Positions 28,789 through 34,677 of a stretch of 34,677 nt of DNA are shown in pieces; position 1 is the first letter of the stretch, and every line of letters starts with the position of its first letter. The translations under genes were made by a program, and so were the position numbers. Origin of the DNA: Clostridia bacterium (GTDB taxonomy: Bacteria > Bacillota_A > Clostridia > Christensenellales > Aristaeellaceae); NCBI GenBank assembly GCA_017399225.1, contig JAFQEB010000140.1, positions 1-34,677 on the forward strand. Reading direction: 5' to 3'. The notes under the pieces were generated by a model. That model searched no databases, had not been told where the DNA came from, and saw only the letters and a program-made list of their open reading frames with translations.

Positions 28789-30780
28789 ATGCGTAGACTT
28801 GTATGCCTGCTGCTTTGCCTTATGCTGCTGCCGCTGACCGCAGCCCTGGCGGAGGATCCGCAGATGAGCATCGAGCCCCTGACCACGACCATCCGGCCCG
28901 GTAAGGCCGTGCTGCTGGCCTTCACGATCCCGGCTGCCGGCAGCTGTGACCTTTATCTCCGCACGGACAGCGGAGAGGTGGTGCAGCCCGTCGCGGTGGA
29001 TTTCGCCGTCAAGACCGGCGTCAACTACCTGTGGTGGAACGGCACCTTCCAGGGCGTCCCCGTCCCTGCGGGCAGCTATCAGCTGGCGCTGCGCTTCAAT
29101 GACGCAGAGACCGCCACGCCCGTTTCCGTTGGCGCCAACGCCCCCTACCTCACCGGCATCGCCGCCCAAAAGGATGCGGAGGCCGACCTCCTCACCGTGG
29201 ATTTCTACGCCAGTGTGGACGGCCTGCTCACCGTCGGCATGTGGGCGGGCGACGTGTGGACGCTGCTGCAGAACCAGCAGATCGGCGCGGGTGTGAACAT
29301 CGTCACCCTGGACGCCTCGGGCCTCCCGGAGAATGTCTCCGCCCTGTCCCTGACGCTGACGGACGCGACGGGCTATTCCTCCAACGAGGAGCATGTGGCG
29401 CTGTCCTACTCGGACTTCCACCAGCCCACCGAGGCCCCGACGCAGACGCCTACGGCGACGCCCACCGCAACGCCCACGGCCACCCCGACCGCAACGCCCA
29501 CCGCGCCCCCCACTCCCACTGCGTCCCCCACCCCCACTGCGGAGCCGACGGCAACGCCGAGCCCCACGCCGACAGCCACCCCGACCCCGACGCCTACCCC
29601 GACGCCCACCCCCAACATCGTCTTCACCCCCTCCCACGGCAGCCCCTACGAGGCCGCTGCGGACGAAGCCCCCAGCTACTGGAACACTGCCATGGACGTC
29701 ACCGACGAGGAGGCCCTGTGGGCTATGCTGACCTCGCCCATCACCGTGGTGGACAACGGCAAGCGGGAGGCCTACAAGGGCCAGACGAAGGTATACGCCC
29801 AGCCCGATGAGGACAGCCGCGCCGTTGCGGTCGTCACCGGCGAGAGCCAGGGCGTGCGCGTCATCGAGCACCTGGAGGACGGCTGGTCGCTGATCGAGCT
29901 GTATTCCTCCACCTTCCACGATAACTCCATCGACGCGTGGAACATGCTCGTGCAGGGCTATGTGCGCACCGAGCATCTCAAGACCAAGGAAGTCACGCAG
30001 AAGTATCACATCATCGTCGACAAGCTGACCCAGCGCCTCTACCTTTTCGGCGAGGGCAAGCTGATCTCCACGCTGCTGGTCTCCACCGGCCTTTCCAATG
30101 AGGGCCAGCCCTACAACGAGACCCGCTCGGGCGAGTTCCTCTACATCAGCCCCACCGGCGGCTTCTGGAGCGACAATATGTTCTGCCCCCGCGCCATGAA
30201 GTTCAACGACGGCGATCTGCTGCACGAGGTCCCCTATGTGCAGCGCTATGAGGGCGGCTCCAAGATCTACACCACCACCGAGCCCTTCCTGGGCCAGCGG
30301 GCCAGCCACGGCTGCATCCGCGTGCAGCGCAAGCGCACCCCCGAGGGCATCAACATGGAATGGATCTGGGAGCACCGCAAACAGATCGGCCGCATCGTCA
30401 TCTGGGAGGACTGGCAGGGCCGCCAGATCGACGCCCCCGAGGCCGATACCCTGCTGTACTACAACCCCAAGGGCGGCAGCTACTACCACCGGGCGGAAAA
30501 GTGCTACAGCGCCAAGTCCTCGGTCAAGTTCGACAGCTTCACTTACCTGGATCTGGAGACGGAGGACTACGCGGATTTGGAGTTCTGCCCCTACTGCGCG
30601 CCGCCGCTGCGTGCAGCTGAGATCGCAGCCATCAACGAGGCCCATGCCTTTGGCGGCGACCATGACCCCATCCTGACCAAAGCGCGTCAGGAGTACCTGG
30701 AGACCATCCCCTATGAATCCCTGACCCCCGGCGAGCTGCGCTACTACACCCCCGGCGCAGCGGACGAAGCCGCAGAATAA
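28789..30780 (+). CDS. Secreted L,D-transpeptidase with Thr-Pro linker
   Basis: A 663-residue exported cell-wall enzyme. The signal peptide is MRRLVCLLLCLMLLPLTAAL (ending about 21). About 30-130 is a FlgD-like Ig domain (VNYLWWNGTFQGVPVPAGSY) followed by a second beta-rich segment. About 213-276 is a Thr-Pro repeat linker. About 324-377 is an SH3-like domain (TKVYAQPDEDSRAVAVV). About 405-540 is a YkuD L,D-transpeptidase with catalytic Cys509 in SHGCIRVQ. About 557-607 is a small Cys-containing domain (YHRAEKCYS..., FCPYCAPPL) like those in some Ada/nuclease proteins. It would form 3-3 crosslinks in peptidoglycan. The ATG at 28789 begins the signal peptide and lies 5 nt after GGAGG; ATGs 4-5 codons earlier are alternatives. 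Confidence 0.92.
   Translation: MRRLVCLLLCLMLLPLTAALAEDPQMSIEPLTTTIRPGKAVLLAFTIPAAGSCDLYLRTDSGEVVQPVAVDFAVKTGVNYLWWNGTFQGVPVPAGSYQLALRFNDAETATPVSVGANAPYLTGIAAQKDAEADLLTVDFYASVDGLLTVGMWAGDVWTLLQNQQIGAGVNIVTLDASGLPENVSALSLTLTDATGYSSNEEHVALSYSDFHQPTEAPTQTPTATPTATPTATPTATPTAPPTPTASPTPTAEPTATPSPTPTATPTPTPTPTPTPNIVFTPSHGSPYEAAADEAPSYWNTAMDVTDEEALWAMLTSPITVVDNGKREAYKGQTKVYAQPDEDSRAVAVVTGESQGVRVIEHLEDGWSLIELYSSTFHDNSIDAWNMLVQGYVRTEHLKTKEVTQKYHIIVDKLTQRLYLFGEGKLISTLLVSTGLSNEGQPYNETRSGEFLYISPTGGFWSDNMFCPRAMKFNDGDLLHEVPYVQRYEGGSKIYTTTEPFLGQRASHGCIRVQRKRTPEGINMEWIWEHRKQIGRIVIWEDWQGRQIDAPEADTLLYYNPKGGSYYHRAEKCYSAKSSVKFDSFTYLDLETEDYADLEFCPYCAPPLRAAEIAAINEAHAFGGDHDPILTKARQEYLETIPYESLTPGELRYYTPGAADEAAE
29428..29616 (+). 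repeat. Thr-Pro codon repeat tract
   Basis: A low-complexity run of ACG/ACC-CCN-ACN-GCN codons encoding TPTATPTATPT-type repeats within the L,D-transpeptidase gene. It is an in-frame, flexible, probably wall-spanning linker, likely length-variable between strains. Confidence 0.85.
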
Positions 30781-30826
30781 GCGGCTATCCCTGCCGGAGC
30801 GGCCCTGAGAAAGGAGGCTGAGGCGT

Positions 30827-31534
30827 CTGAACCTTGTGGACTATATCATTCTGGGCGTGATCGGCGTTTCGGTGCTGTTCGGGCTGTACCGCGGCTTTAT
30901 CAGCAGCGTGCTGAATATGGGCGGAGGCCTTGCGTCGTTCCTGGGCGCATTCTGGCTGTACCCGAAGCTGGCCGTCGCGATCCAGAAGAATCAGGAGCTG
31001 GTGCGCACGCTGTCCCACTACACGGACGCATCCTCCCGCGTGGGCGACCTGGAGCTCTCCCTGACCCGGGTGATCGAGCTGGGCGAAACGGGCATTGCCC
31101 GCGTACTGGACAAAGTGCAGCTGCCCTCCCCGCTGGATTCCATCCTGCAGGTCAATCTCGCCAACAACGTCTTCGCCTCCTCCGGCGCGCTGACGGTGGC
31201 CGAGTACGTCAGCCAGACGATCCTGCAGGCAGCCATCAACATCCTGTGCTTCCTGGTCTGTTTTGCGGCGCTGTACATCGTGCTGTCCATCGTGCTGAAC
31301 CTGCTGCGGGCGGTGTTCCGCTTCCCGGCCCTCAAGCAGCTGGATGGCCTGGCCGGCGGCCTGTTCGGCCTGCTGCGCGGGCTGCTGCTCTGCCTGGCCA
31401 TGTTTACCCTGGTGCCCCTGGTGCAGACCATGGTGCCCCTGGATCTGGTCAGCGATCTGCTGGCGGAAAGCACCCTGGCGCCCATCTTTATGAACGGCAA
31501 CCTCATCACAGCCATCATGAACGGAAGGCTGTAA
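30827..31534 (+). CDS. CvpA-family membrane protein
   Basis: A 235-residue protein with four hydrophobic segments (about residues 5-25, 30-45, 130-165 and 180-205) and the family opening VDYIILGVIGVSVLFGLYRG followed by F. CvpA-like proteins are inner-membrane proteins of broad distribution whose role is poorly defined (linked to colicin V export in E. coli and to envelope stress). The start codon seems to be CTG at 30827, 9 nt after AAGGAGG, giving (M)NLVDYIIL, which is the usual N-terminus of the family. The GTG at 30836 would be 18 nt from the site. This is the second apparent CTG start in the window. It lies 46 nt after the L,D-transpeptidase gene and could be co-transcribed with it. Confidence 0.8.
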   Translation: MNLVDYIILGVIGVSVLFGLYRGFISSVLNMGGGLASFLGAFWLYPKLAVAIQKNQELVRTLSHYTDASSRVGDLELSLTRVIELGETGIARVLDKVQLPSPLDSILQVNLANNVFASSGALTVAEYVSQTILQAAINILCFLVCFAALYIVLSIVLNLLRAVFRFPALKQLDGLAGGLFGLLRGLLLCLAMFTLVPLVQTMVPLDLVSDLLAESTLAPIFMNGNLITAIMNGRL

Positions 31535-31544
31535 GAAATCACGC

Positions 31545-31826
31545 ATCCCGCTCTGCCGCAGCTGCCTGCGCAGGGCGGGCTCTCTGCGTGTCGAAAAAGT
31601 GTTTTAGGCACTTTTTCGAGGATTGCACTCCGTCACTGGTCGCTTCGCTCCCGGCCGTTCCTCCGTGTAAGGTATGTTCTTGGCAAAGCCAAGAACGCCC
31701 CGCCCCGGCGGCAAAGCCACCGGATACGATTACAGTCAGAGGGCCCACGGGCCCTCCGACACCTCCTGGAGGTTTTTACAGTCTGAGATCCCGTTCTGCC
31801 GCAGCTGCCTGCGCAGGGCGGGATCT
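31545..31826. repeat. Hairpin-dense intergenic block bounded by 39-bp direct repeats
   Basis: It occupies most of the 403-bp gap after the CvpA-like gene. Two 39-bp direct repeats (31545-31583 and 31788-31826) differ at a few bases; the second forms an AGATCCCG/CGGGATCT hairpin. Between them are perfect hairpins at 31591-31619, 31676-31696 (GTTCTTGGC-AAA-GCCAAGAAC) and 31739-31756 (GAGGGCCC-AC-GGGCCCTC), and ACCTCCTGGAGGTTTTT near 31761. No gene is seen inside. Confidence 0.75.
31591..31619. terminator. Hairpin with A/T tracts, likely bidirectional terminator
   Basis: Perfect 11-bp arms TCGAAAAAGTG and CACTTTTTCGA around TTTTAGG, 57 nt after the CvpA-like stop codon. Confidence 0.5.
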
Positions 31827-31937
31827 TTCTGTGCTTTGCGGAAGGTCAGGGGCTACACAGCGCCGGCCGCACGTCATACCTGCGCGCTCCTTAGCATACC
31901 CTTGCGGCAAAGGGACAACCAAAAGGGAGGGATCCAT

Positions 31938-32369
31938 ATGACGGCAAACACCGCTCACCGCCGCAGGCACAGCACACCGCAGAGAAAGAAGCATTCCGGC
32001 AGCTCCCCGCTGCTGCGGCTGCTCAAGGGGCTGGGGGCAGCCATCGTGGTCACAGTCGCAGGGGTAGCGGTCTTCGCGCTCCTGATGCAGTGGATCAGGC
32101 CGACGGATACCGCAGTGCGCATCTTCAATCAGGTACTGAAGCTGGTCTCCGTCGGCATGGGCGTGTATGTGGCCGTGGGCCGGGGCCAGGAGGGCGGACT
32201 GCTCAAGGGCGCGGGCGTGGGGCTGCTGTACATGGCGCTGGGCGTGGGGGTCTACGCGCTGCTGTCCGGCCAGAGCGCCCCGGCAGCGGCTTATCTGGCA
32301 GATTTGGGCATGGGCGTGGCCTGCGGCGGCATCGTCGGCATGATTCTGTCCAATATTTCAACAAAATGA
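31938..32369 (+). CDS. TIGR04086-type membrane protein (SCIFF neighbour)
   Basis: A 143-residue protein with a basic N-terminus (HRRRHSTPQRKKH) and four hydrophobic segments (about 28-50, 65-80, 88-108 and 115-138) rich in Gly/Ala/Val. Length, topology and position directly upstream of a SCIFF peptide gene match the TIGR04086 family, which is repeatedly found beside SCIFF genes in Clostridia; its role is not known. The ATG at 31938 follows AAAAGGGAGGG with a 7-nt spacing. The open frame extends upstream to 31674 through the hairpin block, but that part is not coding. Its stop is immediately followed by the SCIFF promoter. Confidence 0.8.
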   Translation: MTANTAHRRRHSTPQRKKHSGSSPLLRLLKGLGAAIVVTVAGVAVFALLMQWIRPTDTAVRIFNQVLKLVSVGMGVYVAVGRGQEGGLLKGAGVGLLYMALGVGVYALLSGQSAPAAAYLADLGMGVACGGIVGMILSNISTK

Positions 32370-32398
32370 TTGCATTGCGGGAATATTTCGTGTATAAT
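32370..32398 (+). promoter_or_regulatory. Sigma-A-type promoter for the SCIFF gene
   Basis: -35 TTGCAT (32370-32375), a 17-nt spacer, and a perfect -10 TATAAT (32393-32398). The ATATTTCGTG before the -10 is shared with the PBP promoter. The start codon is 38 nt downstream. Confidence 0.75.
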
Positions 32399-32436
32399 GG
32401 TTGGGAACCCCTATCAAAACATGGAGGACGATTCAT

Positions 32437-32637
32437 ATGAAGCATATTGAAACCATCCAGAAGCCCTGCCTGAAGGATTCCCTGGTGCACGGCGGCTGCG
32501 GCGAGTGCCAGGCTTCCTGCCAGTCTGCCTGCAAGACCAGCTGCACCGTGGCGAACCAGAGCTGCGCGAACAAGGAAAACAGCGCTGTGCTGGCCGGCAA
32601 CGAGGGCAAGCTGAACCGCAACTTCGGCAAGAAGTAA
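32437..32637 (+). CDS. scfA: SCIFF ranthipeptide precursor
   Basis: A 66-residue peptide of the six-cysteines-in-forty-five family. The hallmark core is CGECQASCQSACKTSCTVAN followed by QSC (six Cys between residues 21 and 43), preceded by the family leader start MKHIETIQKP. In this family a radical SAM enzyme links Cys sulfur to nearby residues as thioethers. Two features differ from the short members I know: an extra Cys at position 11 in the leader, and a polar tail of about 23 residues after the last Cys (KENSAVLAGNEGKLNRNFGK then K). The ATG follows GGAGG with a 9-nt spacing. Its own promoter lies at 32370-32398, and a terminator follows, so it is transcribed apart from, and probably more strongly than, the maturase. 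Confidence 0.95.
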   Translation: MKHIETIQKPCLKDSLVHGGCGECQASCQSACKTSCTVANQSCANKENSAVLAGNEGKLNRNFGKK

Positions 32638-32662
32638 TCGCGGCACCGCAGGGCAACCCTGC

Positions 32663-32696
32663 AAAAAGGGCGGAGCTTTGTGCACTGCCCTTTTTT
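32663..32696 (+). terminator. Intrinsic terminator after the SCIFF gene
   Basis: Stem AAAAAGGGC (32663-32671) with GCCCTTTTT (32687-32695), ending in a run of six T. It lies 26 nt after the SCIFF stop codon and separates precursor from maturase. Confidence 0.8.
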
Positions 32697-32769
32697 CGTG
32701 TGTGTGACGCGGGATTTGCGCGGGAGCGAAGAACATTGCTCCTTTGAAGATAGGCGAAGCTGTCAGTAC

Positions 32770-33014
32770 CGCGTTCTCCCTCAGTCAGCCGACAAGCGGC
32801 TGACAGCTCCCTCCCGGAGGGAGCCTCTGTCTGTGGTGCGGCTTGACTGCTCAGATGCTGCTTTCCTCGCATTGCAGCAAGGTAGCAGCCGAAAGGCTCC
32901 CTCCGGGAGGAACCGGCTCCCCAGTGGGGAGTTGCCCGGAACGGGCAATGGTTCCGGAGCGAAGCGGAGGCGTATGCTGGCTCCGCGCCTGCGCGGAGAC
33001 TGAGGGAGAACGCG
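32770..33014. mobile_element. MITE-like element with perfect 17-bp inverted ends
   Basis: The 245-bp element is bounded by CGCGTTCTCCCTCAGTC (32770-32786) and its exact reverse complement (32998-33014). Outside these, the flanks continue as an imperfect inverted repeat (GAAGCTGT on the left, ACAGTTTC on the right). Inside are further palindromes such as GCTCCCTCCCGGAGGGAGCC. It has no coding capacity. It fills most of the 456-bp gap between the SCIFF precursor and its maturase. No clear target-site duplication was found. Confidence 0.65.
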
Positions 33015-33093
33015 CGAGCTACAGTTTCATCCTGCCGCAAATCATCCGCGATATCCAATAAATCGACACCAACCATTCAGGAGGAAACCAATC

Positions 33094-34455
33094 ATGATCC
33101 ATACCTTCAAAGCCGTGGGCCAGCCGATGCTGCTGGACGTGGGCAGCGGCGCGGTACACGCCATCGACGATCTGGCGTATGACGTGCTGGAGAAGTGGAA
33201 CGAAGCTACCCCGGAAGAGATCAAGGCCGCGCTGCAGGATAAGTATACCGCCGAGGAGCTGGACGAGGTGATCGGCGAGCTGAAGCAGCTGGAGGAGATC
33301 GGCGCGCTGAACGCCCCGGACAATTATGACGACGTGGAGCAGATCCGCGATCCGGGCACCATCAAGGCCATGTGCCTCCATGCCGCCCACGACTGCAACC
33401 TGCGCTGCAAGTACTGCTTTGCCGCCACGGGTGACTTCTGCATGGGCGAGCGCAAGCTGCTTTCCTACGAGGTGGGCAAGGCGGCCCTGGACTGGCTGGT
33501 GGAGCACTCCGGCAAGCGCATCAACCTGGAGGTGGACTTCTTCGGCGGCGAGCCCCTGATGAACTTCGAGGTCATCAAGCAGCTGGTAGCATACGGCCGC
33601 TCCATCGAGAAGGAGAAGAACAAGAAGTTCAAGTTCACCACCACCACCAACTGCGTGCTGCTCAACGATGAGATCATCGACTTCCTGAACAAGGAAATGC
33701 ACAACGTGGTCATCTCCATCGACGGCCGCCCCGAGGTACACGACCGTATGCGCCCCACCGTCAACGGCAAGGGCAGCTATCACATCATCGCCGAGCGTGC
33801 CAAGGAATTCGCCAAGCGCCGCGGCGACAAGGAGTACTACATCCGCGGCACCTTCACCGGTTTCAACAAGGACTTCGGCAACGACGTGCTCTTCCTGGCC
33901 GACGAAGGCTTTGAGCAGCTGTCCATTGAGCCGGTGGTGACCGACCCGGAATGCGAATACGCGCTGAAGGAAGAGGATCTGCCGGAGATCTGCGCGGAAT
34001 ACGAGCGCCTGGCCTACGCCTACATGGATCGCCGCGCCAACGGCAAGTGGTTCAACTTCTTCCACTTCATGGTGGATCTGGAGGGCGGCCCCTGCCTGCG
34101 CAAGCGTCTGACCGGCTGCGGTGCCGGCAACGAGTATGTAGCGGTCACCCCTGACGGCGACATTTACCCCTGCCATCAGTTTGTGGGCCGCGAGGGTTTC
34201 CGCATGGGCAGTGTGATGGACGGCACCTTTGACCGGGGGATTCAGGAGAAGTTCCAGAAGAACACGGTTTTGACGAAGGAGAAGTGCCGCGACTGCTGGG
34301 CACGGTTCTTCTGTTCGGGCGGCTGTGCAGCGAATGCGCACGCGTTCCACGGGGACATTTCGAAGCCTTATGATATGGAATGTCAGATGGAGCGCAAGCG
34401 ACTGGAATGCGCGATGGCGATCTACGCCAAGGAGCGCGCCACCAAAACCAACTAA
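33094..34455 (+). CDS. scfB: SCIFF radical SAM/SPASM maturase
   Basis: A 453-residue thioether-forming enzyme acting on the SCIFF peptide. Residues 1 to about 80 form a winged-helix RRE-type leader-binding domain (IHTFKAVGQPMLLDVGSGAV). The radical SAM core has the cluster motif CNLRCKYC (C101, C105, C108), the GGEP motif (FFGGEPLMN) and TTTTNCVLL. The C-terminal SPASM region has Cys ligands in GPCLRKRLTGCGAG, DIYPCHQFVG, KCRDCWARFFCSGGC and DMEC for two auxiliary [4Fe-4S] clusters. The ATG follows CAGGAGG with a 9-nt spacing. Length and motifs match CteB-type SCIFF maturases. It reads away from a MITE-like element, and a promoter between element and gene was not recognised. Assignment is very secure. 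Confidence 0.97.
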   Translation: MIHTFKAVGQPMLLDVGSGAVHAIDDLAYDVLEKWNEATPEEIKAALQDKYTAEELDEVIGELKQLEEIGALNAPDNYDDVEQIRDPGTIKAMCLHAAHDCNLRCKYCFAATGDFCMGERKLLSYEVGKAALDWLVEHSGKRINLEVDFFGGEPLMNFEVIKQLVAYGRSIEKEKNKKFKFTTTTNCVLLNDEIIDFLNKEMHNVVISIDGRPEVHDRMRPTVNGKGSYHIIAERAKEFAKRRGDKEYYIRGTFTGFNKDFGNDVLFLADEGFEQLSIEPVVTDPECEYALKEEDLPEICAEYERLAYAYMDRRANGKWFNFFHFMVDLEGGPCLRKRLTGCGAGNEYVAVTPDGDIYPCHQFVGREGFRMGSVMDGTFDRGIQEKFQKNTVLTKEKCRDCWARFFCSGGCAANAHAFHGDISKPYDMECQMERKRLECAMAIYAKERATKTN

Positions 34456-34478
34456 CAAGGGAAGCGGAACAAAGGGTC

Positions 34479-34660
34479 AAGGGGCGATGCCCCTTGCGGG
34501 GTGGAGGGGCGGCGCCCCTCCTCGCCGAAGGCCCGCGTCCGCAGACGAAAACCCCACAACGCCTTTGAGGGCTCCTCCGAACCGGAGGAGCCCTCAAACA
34601 GTTCACCCCGCCCACAAAGGAAGCAGAAAACGGGTTAAGGGCCTAAGGCCCTTACGGGGT
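34479..34660. repeat. Paired short hairpin repeats
   Basis: Two copies of one design: AAGGGGC-GAT-GCCCCTT then GCGGGGT (34479-34502), and AAGGGCC-TAA-GGCCCTT then ACGGGGT (34637-34660). Each is followed by a further GC-rich half-palindrome. They lie in the gap after the maturase, and no gene is seen there. Confidence 0.65.
34564..34598. terminator. Perfect 16-bp hairpin after the SCIFF maturase
   Basis: Arms TTTGAGGGCTCCTCCG and CGGAGGAGCCCTCAAA around AAC. The A/T ends of the arms make it usable as a terminator for either strand, although no long T tract follows. Confidence 0.6.
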
Positions 34661-34677
34661 CCAGGGCCGCGGAGGCC

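Noticed and set aside
27562..30663. 1033-codon minus-strand open frame with Gly/Arg-rich stretch
   Set aside because: It is antisense to the Nudix-HAD and L,D-transpeptidase genes. The Gly/Arg/Val-rich part is the complement of the Thr-Pro linker.
33094..34455. Radical SAM enzyme as modifier of the Nif11-leader peptides
   Set aside because: It has the full signature of SCIFF maturases and sits beside a SCIFF precursor. It is 27 kb from the Nif11 genes and on the other strand.

Overview
The window looks like a piece of chromosome from a GC-rich member of the Clostridia, probably a gut-type, spore-forming-lineage Firmicute (Oscillospirales or Christensenellales would fit; this is inference). 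The evidence is a YunB sporulation protein, a SCIFF peptide with its radical SAM maturase and TIGR04086 partner, strong AAGGAGG ribosome binding sites, and housekeeping genes of Firmicute type (RF3, SMC, class A PBP, YczE/YitT). No tRNA, rRNA, CRISPR array, transposase or phage structural gene was seen.

Layout. 1-4760 (minus strand): the N-terminal part of peptide chain release factor 3, a Nudix hydrolase bracketed by heptamer repeats, and SMC. 4822-5571 (plus): a YczE-like membrane protein. 5655-20681 (minus): the most interesting part. One strong promoter (20653-20681) precedes a tightly packed run: a three-part substrate-binding/permease fusion, an amino-acid-type ABC ATPase with a degenerate GHKL tail, a STAS protein, a membrane-bound SpoIIE-type phosphatase, an RsbW-like ATPase, a short HlyD-like adaptor, a C39-peptidase ABC exporter and a second ABC exporter (NHLP type). 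After a repeat-rich gap come seven small double-glycine-leader genes, six of them with Cys-rich, mostly CxxC zinc-ribbon-like cores. Then follow a leader-mimicking 105-residue protein overlapping an ECF-like sigma factor, two Nif11-leader precursors with CxC-glycine modules, and a terminator. My reading is that an extracellular nutrient or signal input is passed through a phosphatase/STAS/kinase partner switch and/or the sigma factor to control production and C39-dependent secretion of a mixed set of about nine peptides. No RiPP-modifying enzyme lies in this run.

20738-34677: yunB (minus) diverges from a class A PBP (plus). The PBP is followed by a small PD-(D/E)XK nuclease-like protein, a SNF2-family helicase, a pentapeptide-repeat protein and a Nudix-HAD fusion. 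The last three genes are separated by members of a palindromic repeat family whose arms are built of 7-nt units (ATTCACT, ATTCATT, ATTCGGA and similar). Then come an L,D-transpeptidase with a Thr-Pro linker, a CvpA-like protein (apparently starting at CTG, as SMC does), a hairpin-rich intergenic block, TIGR04086, the SCIFF precursor, a terminator, a 245-bp MITE-like element with perfect 17-bp inverted ends, the SCIFF maturase, and hairpin repeats at the window end.
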